DNA of 64,000 nucleotides from Cellulophaga sp. BC115SP (GTDB lineage Bacteria > Bacteroidota > Bacteroidia > Cytophagales > Spirosomataceae), in assembly GCF_009905545.1 (NCBI RefSeq), contig NZ_JAAALB010000006.1:124001-188000 (forward strand). Reading direction: 5' to 3'. Under the pieces are notes generated by a model. The model had not been told where the DNA came from. It made no database searches and was given only the letters and a program-made list of their open reading frames with translations. A program made the position numbers and the translations under genes. The stretch's first letter is position 1, and each line of letters starts with the position of its first letter. Below are positions 17,502-27,012 of this stretch, piece after piece.

Positions 17502-18854
17502 ATGAAAAAACACTACCTCCCGCTAATTTTATCATTTGCACTTTTTACAGAAGCTAACGCTCAAAAAATTGTTCAGCGTGATCCAGCCATCGAACAACTC
17601 GTTGCTGAAGTAAATGCTGATAGTTTGCAATCACATATCAAAAAATTGGTAAGTTTTGACACTCGTCATACCATGAGTACCACTACTGAAGAGAAACGTG
17701 GGATTGGGGCTGCAAGACGTTGGGTATTAAGCAGATTCCAAGAATATGCCAAACAATCAGGTGGTCGCATGACAGCTATGATTGATTCGTGGGTACTCAA
17801 ACCAGATGGCAAACGTGTCGACAAAGATCAAGATATGGGCAATGTCATGGGGATTTTGAAAGGAACAGACCCGAACGACGACCGTATTTTTATCGTTTCG
17901 GGGCATATTGATAGCCGTGTAACCAATGTCATGAATCGCGAAGCTACCGCCCCAGGAGCCAACGACGACGGTTCGGGTACAGCTACAGTGATTGAACTAG
18001 CTCGTGTGATGGCTAAAGCACAATTTCCAGCAACCGTTATTTTCTTGGTAGTTAGTGGTGAAGAACAAGGACTTCTTGGTGCTGATTATTTAGCCCAAAA
18101 AGCAGTCAACGAAAAATGGAATATCGAGGCTATCATGAATAATGATATTGTAGGTTCTAATAACAGTAATGAAACTAGAATCATAGACAACACTCGTGTT
18201 CGTATTTTTAGTGAAGGGCTTCCTGCTTTTGAACTTGACAAAAAAGCGACTAGCATTCGCAATATGGGACAAGAAAACGATGGGAAAGCCCGTCAGTTAG
18301 CCCGTTATGCTAAGGAAATTGGAGAAAGATATGTCGATAATCTTGAAGTAGTAATGGTGTATCGCAACGACCGTTTTTTACGTGGTGGCGACCATACGCC
18401 ATTTGTCAATCGTGGTTTTGCAGCAGTTCGTGTCACTGAGATGAACGAAAATTTTGACCATCAGCACCAAGATTTGCGTACTGAAAAAGGTACTCAATAT
18501 GGAGATTTACCAGAGTTTATGGATTTTGAGTATTTGAGAAAAAATACTGCCATGAATTTAGCAACGTTGGCTAACTTAGCAAAAGCTCCAGCCACACCTC
18601 AAAATGTAACAATTGATACAAAATCCCTGACCAACAGTACTACGTTATTTTGGCAAACACCAAAATCAGGTAAGGTAAAAGGATATTATGTATTAGTACG
18701 TGAGACCTATCAGCCTTTCTGGCAAAAGAAAATTTTTACCACTAAAAATGGCATTAATATTCCTTACTCAAAAGACCATTATTTTTTTGCCGTACAAGCA
18801 GTAGGCGAAGATGGCAATGAGAGCTTACCTATATTACCGAAAGTGGGAATGTAA
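17502..18854 (+). CDS. Secreted M28 family metallopeptidase
   Basis: This 450-residue protein has a signal peptide (1-20, ending EANA/Q) and an M28 aminopeptidase domain with all expected zinc ligands and catalytic residues: H135 (SGHIDSR), D155 (GANDDGSGT), E187/E188 (SGEEQGLLG), D215 (NNDIVGS) and H298 (GGDHTPF). Residues about 360-450 look like a fibronectin type III domain (TTLFWQTPKSGKVKGYYVLVRE). It is probably periplasmic or secreted and releases N-terminal amino acids from peptides. It is monocistronic. Confidence 0.92.
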   Translation: MKKHYLPLILSFALFTEANAQKIVQRDPAIEQLVAEVNADSLQSHIKKLVSFDTRHTMSTTTEEKRGIGAARRWVLSRFQEYAKQSGGRMTAMIDSWVLKPDGKRVDKDQDMGNVMGILKGTDPNDDRIFIVSGHIDSRVTNVMNREATAPGANDDGSGTATVIELARVMAKAQFPATVIFLVVSGEEQGLLGADYLAQKAVNEKWNIEAIMNNDIVGSNNSNETRIIDNTRVRIFSEGLPAFELDKKATSIRNMGQENDGKARQLARYAKEIGERYVDNLEVVMVYRNDRFLRGGDHTPFVNRGFAAVRVTEMNENFDHQHQDLRTEKGTQYGDLPEFMDFEYLRKNTAMNLATLANLAKAPATPQNVTIDTKSLTNSTTLFWQTPKSGKVKGYYVLVRETYQPFWQKKIFTTKNGINIPYSKDHYFFAVQAVGEDGNESLPILPKVGM

Positions 18855-18875
18855 GATTCTGTAGGTTTGTTGATA

Positions 18876-18920
18876 AAAGAGCCAAGAAATCAGTGTTAAT
18901 GCTGATATTCTTGGCTCTTT
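18876..18920. terminator. Bidirectional hairpin between convergent genes
   Basis: AAAGAGCCAAGAA pairs with TTCTTGGCTCTTT, with extra internal pairing (ATCAG/CTGAT). Confidence 0.8.
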
Positions 18921-18928
18921 CATTTAAA

Positions 18929-19885
18929 CTATAAATTCATGATTTCTTCCTCTGAAAGTCCTGTTAATTTTTGTATACTGGCAATATCAAGTCCCATCAT
19001 CTTAGCTTGCCGAGCAATATTTCGTTGCCCTTCTTTCAGTCCCTCTTGAATGCCTTTCTCCATTCCTTCTTGGATTCCTTTCTCCATTCCCTCTTTCAAA
19101 CCTTCTTTCAAACCTTCTTTCAAGCCCTCTTGCATACCTTTAAGGAGTCCTTCTTCGTGGGCAGTTTCCACGGCATAGTCGTATGTGGCTTTATTATCCC
19201 TAAATACTTTGAGACTGTATTCATACCTTTCCCAATCCTCTCTATCCATTTTGGCTAGTTCAGCTATCTGAAAAGCATGAGTAAACACTTCGTCTTTGAA
19301 CAACTCTGGTATGTTCTGAAAGTCTTCTAGGTTTTTGATAAAATACAACCATTTATCTAATCTGGTGGCTAACTCATGTTCTTCTTTTTTGAAATTGGGC
19401 ATTTCAAGATAAATGTAAGTTAACTTATCATAAAATACCTTTCCATGCTGATTTTTGAGATTGATGGTATGTACAACCTCTGATTTTTCAGGTTCAGATT
19501 CGTAATCATCGAAGGTAAAATCTAGCACGCCAATACAGTACACCGCTTTGAGATTGTAATTCCAAATACCTTTTTCGGCTTGTTCTCGAATCGGGAAAGT
19601 TGAGTAATAAATAGTCCTTTCTCTGAAATAATTCTGTTTGGCTTTTTGTAATTCTACGATAAACTTTTCACCATTTTGATTTTCGCAATAAATATCATAA
19701 ATGGCTTTTCGGTCATAAGGCGTAAAGCCTAATTGTTCATTGTTTTTGAAGGTGAGCTCTACGATTTGGTCTCTTTCGGGCAAAAGGGAGTTCAGGAAGT
19801 CAATAAGTTGTGGCTTACTGGCTTCTTCACCAAAGATTTTTTTGAACCCGAAGTCCGTAAATGGATTAAGATATTTTGCTTTCAT
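18929..19885 (-). CDS. Rpn family recombination-promoting nuclease (PD-(D/E)XK)
   Basis: This 318-residue protein starts KYLNPFTDFGFKKIFGE, diagnostic of the Rpn/PDDEXK transposase-like family. The nuclease core is D64 (AIYDIYCEN) and E78-x-Q80 (FIVELQK). Residues about 255-290 are a degenerate four-residue repeat (EGLK/EGMEKGIQ), encoded by 12-bp DNA repeats at 19050-19140 that can change length without shifting frame. These nucleases cut DNA and promote RecA-independent recombination, and are often linked to mobile DNA or phage defence. A TAACTTTG box lies 27 bp upstream. Confidence 0.88.
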   Translation of the reverse strand: MKAKYLNPFTDFGFKKIFGEEASKPQLIDFLNSLLPERDQIVELTFKNNEQLGFTPYDRKAIYDIYCENQNGEKFIVELQKAKQNYFRERTIYYSTFPIREQAEKGIWNYNLKAVYCIGVLDFTFDDYESEPEKSEVVHTINLKNQHGKVFYDKLTYIYLEMPNFKKEEHELATRLDKWLYFIKNLEDFQNIPELFKDEVFTHAFQIAELAKMDREDWERYEYSLKVFRDNKATYDYAVETAHEEGLLKGMQEGLKEGLKEGLKEGMEKGIQEGMEKGIQEGLKEGQRNIARQAKMMGLDIASIQKLTGLSEEEIMNL

Positions 19886-19911
19886 GTTTATAAAGGAGTA
19901 GTTCTAAAATT

Positions 19912-19919
19912 CAAAGTTA
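19912..19919 (-). promoter_or_regulatory. Candidate -7 box (TAACTTTG) of the Rpn gene
   Basis: This is an exact minus-strand TAnnTTTG match. The rest of the gap, 19920-20189, is AT-rich. It contains one lysine-rich open stretch on the minus strand (about 19945-20075) without a start codon, which I do not call as a gene. Confidence 0.45.
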
Positions 19920-20189
19920 GACAATTTTTAGGACTAAACATTTGTTAGCATACAAGTTTGATTTCCAATTGCTTGAGCAATTTAGACTTATTCTCTTGAG
20001 CAGATCGTATTTCCTTTTTTAACAATAGATCTTTTTGTAAAATCCTACTCTTTTTACTTGGTCTCCTTTTGCTCTAACTTCTTTCTAATAATTAAATAAT
20101 ACTTTTTCAATAAAAAATTATGAAATTCCGCAAAAACATTCAACTATTCAAAGAATACTCCTAAATTCAAGTGTTAATTCTGAAACAAA

Positions 20190-21167
20190 ATGCCAGTTGT
20201 AAAACACTCTGATTACCAGCCTCCTTTATGGCTGCCAAATGGTCATTTCCAAACCATTTATCCTTCCTTGTTTCGTAAAGTAGATGGGATAAGTTATCAG
20301 CGTGTGCGTTTATCAACTCCTGACCATGATTTTTTGGACTTGGATTGGTCAAAAGTTAATCCTCATGAAACTCATTCACAGCGCCCACTTTTGATTTTAT
20401 CACATGGGCTCGAAGGTGATTCTACCAGACAATATATCACGGGCATGGTCAGGTTGTTTAACCAACACCAGTTTGATTGCTTGGCATGGAATTTTAGAAG
20501 TTGTTCAGGAGAAATCAATAAGCAAGTACGTTTTTATCATAGTGGTGCTACCGATGATTTGGACTTGGTAATCAAGTATGCAGCGCAAAAATATAAGGAA
20601 ATATACCTCATGGGCTTCAGCTTAGGAGGAAATCTTACCCTAAAGTATTTGGGTGAAAATGGCGAAAATCTTCGTCCTGAAATCAAAAAGGCTGTAACAT
20701 TTTCCGTACCTTTGCACCTTTCTGGAAGTAGCTCCAAAATGGAAAGTTGGCAAGACTGGGTATATACCCGCCGTTTTAATAAAACACTTACCAAAAAAAT
20801 CCAAGAAAAGGCAGTTTACTTTCCCGAAAACATCAACACTACAAATTTGTCGAAAATACGCACCCTGCGTGATTTTGACAATTATTACACTTCACAACTT
20901 CACGGATTCAAAGATGCAGAGGACTATTATCAGAAAAATAGTTCACTATATTTTATTGAAAAAATCCAAATACCCACGTTAATAATTAATGCCCAAAATG
21001 ACCCTTTTTTATCGAAAGAATGTTTCCCTTTCGATAAGGTAAATCGCTTAGAAAAAGTATTTTTCCAAGCTCCCGAAAAAGGTGGACATTGTGGGTTTAT
21101 GCAAAAAGGCTATGAGGAAACCCTCTGGTCGGAATATCAAGCATTAGGCTTTTTGTCCAAAAACTAG
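20190..21167 (+). CDS. Alpha/beta hydrolase, YheT family
   Basis: This 325-residue hydrolase starts PPLWLPNGHFQTIYPSLFR, the signature opening of YheT-type enzymes. The oxyanion region is LSHGLEGDS, the nucleophile elbow GFSLGG, the acid NAQNDPF and the histidine GGHCGF, giving a complete Ser-Asp-His triad. The family acts as cytoplasmic carboxylesterases of poorly defined substrate. The gene lies 97 bp before the serine biosynthesis fusion but is probably independent. Confidence 0.9.
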   Translation: MPVVKHSDYQPPLWLPNGHFQTIYPSLFRKVDGISYQRVRLSTPDHDFLDLDWSKVNPHETHSQRPLLILSHGLEGDSTRQYITGMVRLFNQHQFDCLAWNFRSCSGEINKQVRFYHSGATDDLDLVIKYAAQKYKEIYLMGFSLGGNLTLKYLGENGENLRPEIKKAVTFSVPLHLSGSSSKMESWQDWVYTRRFNKTLTKKIQEKAVYFPENINTTNLSKIRTLRDFDNYYTSQLHGFKDAEDYYQKNSSLYFIEKIQIPTLIINAQNDPFLSKECFPFDKVNRLEKVFFQAPEKGGHCGFMQKGYEETLWSEYQALGFLSKN

Positions 21168-21264
21168 CAACGAGTACCAAACAGGTTAACCAATACATAA
21201 ATAACTAGAGTTTCAAATCCGTAGGAAAAGGCTTTGACCCTGACTTGCGATATACAGTAAGAAC

Positions 21265-23178
21265 ATGTTGACTAAAACAGCAGAACATCAAGTAAATTTT
21301 GTCATTGACTTTGACAGCACTTTCACGCAGGTAGAAGGTCTTGACGAATTAGCGGCCATTGCATTGGCAGGCAACAAAGACAGCGAAAAAATTGTCGGTG
21401 AAATCAAAGCGATTACTGACAAAGGTATGTTGGGTGAAATTGGGTTTGCTGATTCCTTGAAGGCGAGAGTTGCCTTATTGCCAGCACACCGCGACCATGT
21501 AAATACTTTGATTGAGTTTTTGATGGGTAAAATCTCAGACTCATTTGCTCGTAACAGAGAGTTTATCTCGATGTATCGTGAAAATATCTACATTGTGTCG
21601 AGTGGTTTCAAAGATTTTATTGTTCCTGTAGCCGTGTCAATGGGCGTAAAAGAAGAAAATGTTTTTGCAAATACATTTACTTACGACGCAGAAGGAAATA
21701 TCATTGGATACGACGAAAGCAACTTGCTTTCTCAAGATAAAGGTAAAGTAAAATTACTTCAAGCCTTGCAATTGGAAGGCGATGTGTATGCGATCGGCGA
21801 TGGGTATACTGACTATGAACTTCGTGAGTCTGGTTTGGCGAATAAGTTCTTCGCTTTCATCGAAAACGTAGAGCGTCAGAAAGTAGTAGAAAAAGCTGAT
21901 GAGGTTGTAGCTTCATTAGATGAATTCCTATATATCAATGGCTTGAGCCGTTCTCAATCTTATCCAAAATCAAAAATCAAAGTTTTATTGTTAGAAAACG
22001 TTCACCCAAAAGCTGTTGCAGCTTTCAAAAATGAAGGTTTTCAGGTAGAGCTATTGAAGGGTGCTTTGGACGAAGAAGAACTGATCGAGCGTATCAAAGG
22101 TGTTTCGATTTTAGGTTTACGTTCTAAAACTAATCTTACCAAACGTGTGCTTGAGCATCCAAATGCTAGTCGTTTGATGGCGGTTGGAGCGTTCTGTATT
22201 GGTACAAACCAAATCGATTTAGCTGAATGTGAAAGACGTGGTATTGCAGTATTCAATGCACCTTATTCAAACACTCGTTCGGTAGTAGAATTGGCAATTG
22301 GTGAAATGATTATGTTGACTCGTGACATTTTCACGAAATCAAATAAAATGCACCAAGGTGTTTGGGACAAATCTGCAACTAACTCTTACGAAATTCGCGG
22401 TAAGAAGCTCGGTTTGGTAGGTTATGGTAGCATTGGTACACAACTTTCGGTTATTGCCGAAGCAATGGGTATGGAGGTTTACTTCTACGATGCTGTTGAT
22501 AAATTAGCTTTGGGTAATGCTAAAAAGTGTAAGACCCTTGAAGAACTATTAAGCATTTCTGACTTTATCTCTATGCACGTTGATGGTCGTAAGACTAACT
22601 CAAACATTATTGGAGAAAAAGAATTTGCTATGATGAAAGACAATGTGATTTTCATCAACCTTTCAAGAGGTCATGTAGTAGATATTCCAGCATTAGTAAA
22701 CGCCTTGAAGTCGGGTAAAGTTTGGGGAGCGGCAGTTGACGTATTCCCGTATGAACCCAAAACTAACGACGAGGAGTTTATGAACGAATTGCGTAGTTTG
22801 CCAAGAGTAATTTTGACTCCACATATTGGAGGTTCAACAGAAGAAGCTCAAGCAAATATCGGTGAATTTGTACCAAGCAAATTGTTACAGTTCATGAACA
22901 ACGGTAGCACTTACGGCTCTGTAAACTTCCCAGAATTACAATTGCCAGCTTTGGAAGATGCACACCGTTTGTTACACGTACACCAAAACGTACCGGGTAT
23001 TTTGGCCAAAATCAACGGAATTTTTGCCAAATACAATGTCAATATCAAAGGTCAGTATCTCAAAACAACCAACAATATCGGTTATGTAATTACTGACGTA
23101 GCAAAAGAATACGCAGACGAGATTGTAGAAGAGCTAAAAGGCTTAGATAATACCATCAAATTTAGAATGTTGTATTAA
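21265..23178 (+). CDS. serA: Phosphoserine phosphatase-phosphoglycerate dehydrogenase fusion
   Basis: This 637-residue protein has two enzymes in one chain. Residues 10-225 are a HAD-type SerB-like phosphatase with DFDSTF (D15/D17), VSSGF, DKGK and IGDGYTD. Residues about 230-540 are an E. coli-type 3-phosphoglycerate dehydrogenase (FCIGTNQIDL, APYSNTRSVVELAIGE, GYGSIGTQ, SRGHVVD, TPHIGGSTEEAQ). Residues about 560-637 are an ACT domain with HVHQNVPG and NVNIKGQYL, matching the serine-binding region, so feedback by L-serine is likely. SerC follows 198 bp downstream. The chain therefore holds the first and last steps of serine synthesis. Confidence 0.93.
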   Translation: MLTKTAEHQVNFVIDFDSTFTQVEGLDELAAIALAGNKDSEKIVGEIKAITDKGMLGEIGFADSLKARVALLPAHRDHVNTLIEFLMGKISDSFARNREFISMYRENIYIVSSGFKDFIVPVAVSMGVKEENVFANTFTYDAEGNIIGYDESNLLSQDKGKVKLLQALQLEGDVYAIGDGYTDYELRESGLANKFFAFIENVERQKVVEKADEVVASLDEFLYINGLSRSQSYPKSKIKVLLLENVHPKAVAAFKNEGFQVELLKGALDEEELIERIKGVSILGLRSKTNLTKRVLEHPNASRLMAVGAFCIGTNQIDLAECERRGIAVFNAPYSNTRSVVELAIGEMIMLTRDIFTKSNKMHQGVWDKSATNSYEIRGKKLGLVGYGSIGTQLSVIAEAMGMEVYFYDAVDKLALGNAKKCKTLEELLSISDFISMHVDGRKTNSNIIGEKEFAMMKDNVIFINLSRGHVVDIPALVNALKSGKVWGAAVDVFPYEPKTNDEEFMNELRSLPRVILTPHIGGSTEEAQANIGEFVPSKLLQFMNNGSTYGSVNFPELQLPALEDAHRLLHVHQNVPGILAKINGIFAKYNVNIKGQYLKTTNNIGYVITDVAKEYADEIVEELKGLDNTIKFRMLY

Positions 23179-23198
23179 AATCTTGTATTCTTATATCT

Positions 23199-23230
23199 TT
23201 GTGCCACGTATTTCGTGGCACAAGTTTTTT
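23199..23230 (+). terminator. Intrinsic terminator after serB-serA
   Basis: TTGTGCCACG pairs with CGTGGCACAA, followed by GTTTTTT. It would limit read-through into serC, so the two genes are probably separately controlled or only partly coupled. Confidence 0.8.
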
Positions 23231-23376
23231 ATCGCTAGTCATAAGTTGACTTTTAAGTAGTATTCTATTTTGCTTGTGGAAGTCAGGGTTTCAAACTCTT
23301 GTTTGAAGTTACTGAAATTCAAAACCAATTTGAAAAATCCATTATTTACTGAACAAGATTAAAGAACTATTAATTC

Positions 23377-24459
23377 ATGCGTAAAACGTACTTTACCCCA
23401 GGTCCAGCCGAACTTTTTCCAACTGTTGAACAACACTACCGCGATGCGTTTGACCTTCAATTAGGGTCTATTTCGCACCGTTCTGCTCAGTTTCGTAAGA
23501 TTTATCAGCATACGGTAGAGCAACTTCGTACGCTGATGAATATCCCTGAATCATCGGGCATTTTCTTTACTGGCTCTGCTACAGAAATTTGGGAGAGAAT
23601 CATCCAAAACACCGTAGAGTTTGAAAGCTTCCACTTGGTAAATGGCTCTTTTTCAAAGAAATTTTACGACTTTTCAAGCGAGTTAGGCAAATTTGCTCAC
23701 AAATACGAAAAACCCTTTGGTGAGGGTTTTGACTATGCTGAAATCCAAGTACCACAATATTCAGAATTGATTTGTACAACCGCTAACGAAACGTCTTCGG
23801 GAGTACAGATGCGTCCTGCCGAGATTCATAAACTCAAACGTGGGAATAAAGATAAATTCGTAGCTGTGGATATGGTATCGTCGGCTCCCTATCCTGATCT
23901 AGACTTTGAATTGATAGATACAGCGTTTTTCTCTGTACAAAAATCATTTGGTATGCCTGCTGGATTAGGTTGTTGGATTGCCAACCCGAGCATGCTTGAT
24001 AAAGCCAAAGCATTGAAGAAAAACGATGGTATTATTGGTACTTATCATACTTTACCTTCTTTGTGGAAAAACTTCGAAAAATTCGAAACACCAGAAACTC
24101 CAAATGTAATGGGAATTTATGTGTTAGGAAAAGTAGCCGAGGATATGAATAAAATCGGTATCGAAACGATTCGCAAAGAAACAGAACGCAAAGCCAAAAT
24201 GCTTTATGATTTTGCAACGAAGTGTGATTACCTCGATATTTTTGTGCAAAACCCTGAACACCGTTCGCAAACAGTAGTAGTGGTAAATACCGTTGGAAAA
24301 CCTGCTGCTGAGATTATCGATGCGGTAAAAGCTTCTGACAATATGGTAATTGGCTCTGGTTATGGCGATTTTAAAGCTACACAACTTCGTATTGCCAACT
24401 TTGCAGCGGTTAATATTGAGCAAGTTGAAAGCTTAATCGAAGTAATGAAAAAGCTATAA
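23377..24459 (+). CDS. serC: Phosphoserine aminotransferase-like class V aminotransferase
   Basis: This 360-residue PLP enzyme starts TYFTPGPAELFPTVEQHY. It has SISHRSAQFR, FTGSATEIWERI, AVDMVSSAPYPDLDF (the aspartate that contacts the pyridine) and the PLP lysine in SVQKSFGMPAGLG. The sequence belongs to the SerC-type branch of class V aminotransferases common in Bacteroidota. It would convert 3-phosphohydroxypyruvate to phosphoserine, completing the pathway with the upstream fusion. The context makes SerC much more likely than alanine-glyoxylate aminotransferase. Confidence 0.88.
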   Translation: MRKTYFTPGPAELFPTVEQHYRDAFDLQLGSISHRSAQFRKIYQHTVEQLRTLMNIPESSGIFFTGSATEIWERIIQNTVEFESFHLVNGSFSKKFYDFSSELGKFAHKYEKPFGEGFDYAEIQVPQYSELICTTANETSSGVQMRPAEIHKLKRGNKDKFVAVDMVSSAPYPDLDFELIDTAFFSVQKSFGMPAGLGCWIANPSMLDKAKALKKNDGIIGTYHTLPSLWKNFEKFETPETPNVMGIYVLGKVAEDMNKIGIETIRKETERKAKMLYDFATKCDYLDIFVQNPEHRSQTVVVVNTVGKPAAEIIDAVKASDNMVIGSGYGDFKATQLRIANFAAVNIEQVESLIEVMKKL

Positions 24460-24493
24460 TTTTTATACGAATGCTAAGGCATTCAAACTATTG

Positions 24494-24586
24494 TGAATTT
24501 GGGATTTCTGATTTCGGAAACAAGGGTTTATTTCTTGATTTTTCGCAAAATATCAGTCAAAAAAGTAAGCTACACTTCCGAAATCC
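24494..24586 (-). repeat. Dispersed repeat family A, inverted copy 3
   Basis: The reverse complement reads GGATTTCGGAAGTGTAGC at the head and TTTCCGAAATCAGAAATC at the tail, like 2802-2912 and 4956-5070. The middle is diverged. Confidence 0.45.
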
Positions 24587-24636
24587 AACAGCAGATAGCC
24601 AAAATATCGCTAATGCATCATCCTGAGTTTTAGGAT

Positions 24637-24675
24637 AAAAAGGCGTTCGAAATCAGTTTTTCGAACGCCTTTTTT
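24637..24675. terminator. Strong symmetrical hairpin
   Basis: AAAAAGGCGTTCGAAA pairs exactly with TTTCGAACGCCTTTTT around a 6-nt loop. Its A/T-flanked design, and the preceding CATCATCCTGAGTTTTAGG, resemble the interior and arm of the 14-kb TIR element. The remaining DNA to 24905 contains a weak AGACGCAA-type remnant near 24690. Confidence 0.75.
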
Positions 24676-24905
24676 GATAATATGTTTGAGAATACAATCG
24701 CGTTAGACCTAAAGGATTACGTCTTTACAGATAAAAATCACTCAACCATTCAATTGCATAGGATAAATCTCTTCTATCACTGTTAGCTAAAGTAGCTTGT
24801 CTGTTCCCTTCTTTGTCCCTATCTTTAAGCAAGTATTTCGAGTGGTTCTGTAATATTATCACTCTTCAAACTATCCATCCTCAATTTAACAAATTACCTA
24901 CTCCC

Positions 24906-25907
24906 GTGGAAAATACAATCTCAACCTCTCCTACTCGCTGGGGGATTATTGGCTGTGGAAAAATCGCTGAAAAATTTGCTGATGATCTTATGAATGTTCC
25001 AAACGCTGTACTCAATGCAGTAGCGTCTCGTAATCTCGAAAAAGCTCAGGAATTTGCCAAGCCTTATCAATGTCCTAATACCTTCGGGAGCTATGAAGAA
25101 CTTGCCAACAGCGGCCTTGTAGATGTGATTTACATTGCAACACCTCATGCGCAACATTGTGAAAATACCTTAATGTGTCTCGAAGCAGGAGTGCCAGTAT
25201 TATGCGAAAAAGCATTCGCTATCAATAGCCAAATGGTGAAAAGCATGATTGCTAAATCTCAAGAAAAACAAGTATTCTTGATGGAAGCTATCTGGACTCG
25301 TTTTCACCCTGCTATTAATCAAATCAAAGGGATTATTGAAAATGGCACCATCGGAGAAATCAAGCATATCGTTGCAGACTTTGGCTTCTTGGCAAATTAT
25401 GACCCAGAAGGTCGTTTATTTAATCCTGAGTTGACAGGTGGCTCGTTGATGGATATTGGAATTTACCCTCTATTTATTAGCAAACTACTTTTAGGAGTTC
25501 CTTCTCAAGTAAAAGCGGTAGGAGTCATGGCACCTACATGTGTAGATATGAACATGTCTATTGCTCTTGCGTTTCCTAGTGGTGCAACTGCCTCATTATT
25601 CTCTACTCTGGCAGCTCAAACTGATACAACTTGTACCATTTATGGTACCAAAGGTAAAATCTATATTCACGGTCGTTTCCATGAAACATTTGGTTTTACA
25701 CTGACTATCGAAGGCGAAGAACCAAAAGAGATTTCAACTGAGCGTAATGGCTGGGGCTATAGCTATGAAGCTATCGATGTACAACGTTGTTTGGCAGAGG
25801 GACGTATCGAAAACGATAAACTTCCTTTACAATTTAGCTTAGAATTGATGGAACTTATGGATGAAATTCGTGCTCAAGTAGGCTTAAAATACCCTCAAGA
25901 GGCATAA
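24906..25907 (+). CDS. Gfo/Idh/MocA family oxidoreductase
   Basis: This 333-residue enzyme is read from a GTG at 24906; no ATG fits before the Rossmann motif, and a TTG 93 bp upstream gives an unlikely extension. It has the N-terminal NAD(P) motif WGIIGCGKIAEKF, the catalytic-type ALCEKAFAIN (EKP-like) segment, and a C-terminal substrate domain with GGSLMDIGIYPL. It resembles trans-1,2-dihydrobenzenediol or glucose-fructose oxidoreductase relatives. The substrate is probably a sugar or polyol. It precedes an aldo/keto reductase by 36 bp, so the two likely form an operon. Confidence 0.87.
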   Translation: MENTISTSPTRWGIIGCGKIAEKFADDLMNVPNAVLNAVASRNLEKAQEFAKPYQCPNTFGSYEELANSGLVDVIYIATPHAQHCENTLMCLEAGVPVLCEKAFAINSQMVKSMIAKSQEKQVFLMEAIWTRFHPAINQIKGIIENGTIGEIKHIVADFGFLANYDPEGRLFNPELTGGSLMDIGIYPLFISKLLLGVPSQVKAVGVMAPTCVDMNMSIALAFPSGATASLFSTLAAQTDTTCTIYGTKGKIYIHGRFHETFGFTLTIEGEEPKEISTERNGWGYSYEAIDVQRCLAEGRIENDKLPLQFSLELMELMDEIRAQVGLKYPQEA

Positions 25908-25943
25908 AATAATTGATTTACAGCTAAACTCTATTTTTCATAA

Positions 25944-26933
25944 ATGACTTACCTTGCAAACCCTACACGCTACAGCGACATGACATATCGTCGTTGTGGA
26001 CGTAGTGGACTACAACTTCCAGCACTTTCGTTGGGCTTATGGCATAATTTCGGAGGGGTAGATACCTTCGAAAATTATCGTGCTATCCTTCATACAGCTT
26101 TTGACCAAGGTGTAACACATTTTGACCTTGCCAATAATTACGGGCCTCCTCCAGGCTCGGCAGAGGAAAATTTTGGAACAATTCTCAAAAAAGACTTTTT
26201 GCCTTATCGTGATGAATTAATCATTTCGACCAAAGCTGGATATACGATGTGGCCTGGTCCTTATGGCGATTGGGGCTCGAAAAAGTATCTTGTTGCGAGT
26301 CTTGATCAAAGCCTCAAACGTATGGGGTTAGAATACGTAGATATTTTTTATCACCATCGCCCTGACCCAAATACGCCATTAGAAGAAACTATGGCAGCAT
26401 TAGATTTGATTGTTCGTCAAGGAAAAGCGTTATATGTGGGAATCTCTAATTATAAAGCTGAAGAAACGGCTCAAGCAAGCGCTATTCTCAAGCAGTTGGG
26501 TACGCCTTGTGTTATTCACCAGCCCAAATACTCGATGTTTGAACGTTGGGTAGAAGGAGGATTATTGGATACTCTGGAAAAAGAAGGTATTGGTTGTATT
26601 CCTTTCTCGCCATTGGCACAGGGTTTATTGACCAACAAATATCTTCAAGGTGTACCAGAAGATTCCAGAGCTGCCAAGCCTCATGGTTTCTTGAAAACGG
26701 CGATGATTACTCCTGAAAAACTAGAGCAAATACAGCAATTAAATGCTTTAGCTCAAGAGCGCGGACAAAGTTTAGCACAAATGGCTCTCTCATGGATTTT
26801 AAAAGACCCTAGAGTAACGTCAGTATTAGTAGGTGCTAGCAGACCAGCTCAATTATTAGATTCGTTGGAATGCCTTAAAAACACCAACTTTTCAGCAGAA
26901 GAATTAGAAAAAATCGAAACGATTTTGAAATAG
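25944..26933 (+). CDS. mgrA: L-glyceraldehyde 3-phosphate reductase-like aldo/keto reductase
   Basis: This 329-residue aldo/keto reductase is of the YghZ (AKR14) type. Characteristic segments are the start YRRCGRSGLQLPALSLGLWHNFG, the catalytic FDLANNYGPPPGSAE (Asp and Tyr), STKAGYTMWPGPYG (Lys) and YHHRPDPNTPLEETM (His). YghZ reduces L-glyceraldehyde 3-phosphate and methylglyoxal with NADPH. It is the second gene after the Gfo/Idh/MocA enzyme and ends at a strong terminator. Confidence 0.87.
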   Translation: MTYLANPTRYSDMTYRRCGRSGLQLPALSLGLWHNFGGVDTFENYRAILHTAFDQGVTHFDLANNYGPPPGSAEENFGTILKKDFLPYRDELIISTKAGYTMWPGPYGDWGSKKYLVASLDQSLKRMGLEYVDIFYHHRPDPNTPLEETMAALDLIVRQGKALYVGISNYKAEETAQASAILKQLGTPCVIHQPKYSMFERWVEGGLLDTLEKEGIGCIPFSPLAQGLLTNKYLQGVPEDSRAAKPHGFLKTAMITPEKLEQIQQLNALAQERGQSLAQMALSWILKDPRVTSVLVGASRPAQLLDSLECLKNTNFSAEELEKIETILK

Positions 26934-26947
26934 ATTTTCACTAATGC

Positions 26948-26995
26948 AAAACACCCTTCCTAATGCCTTTGAGCGAATCAGGAAGGGTGTTTTTA
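26948..26995. terminator. Bidirectional terminator
   Basis: AAAACACCCTTCCT pairs with AGGAAGGGTGTTTTT between convergent genes. Confidence 0.85.
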
Positions 26996-27012
26996 TATTT
27001 TTGAAAATGAGT

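Noticed and set aside
19945-20075. Lysine-rich 43-codon open stretch on the minus strand
   Set aside because: No start codon after the preceding TAG, and the composition is expected from AT-rich DNA; it might be a gene remnant but I cannot support it.
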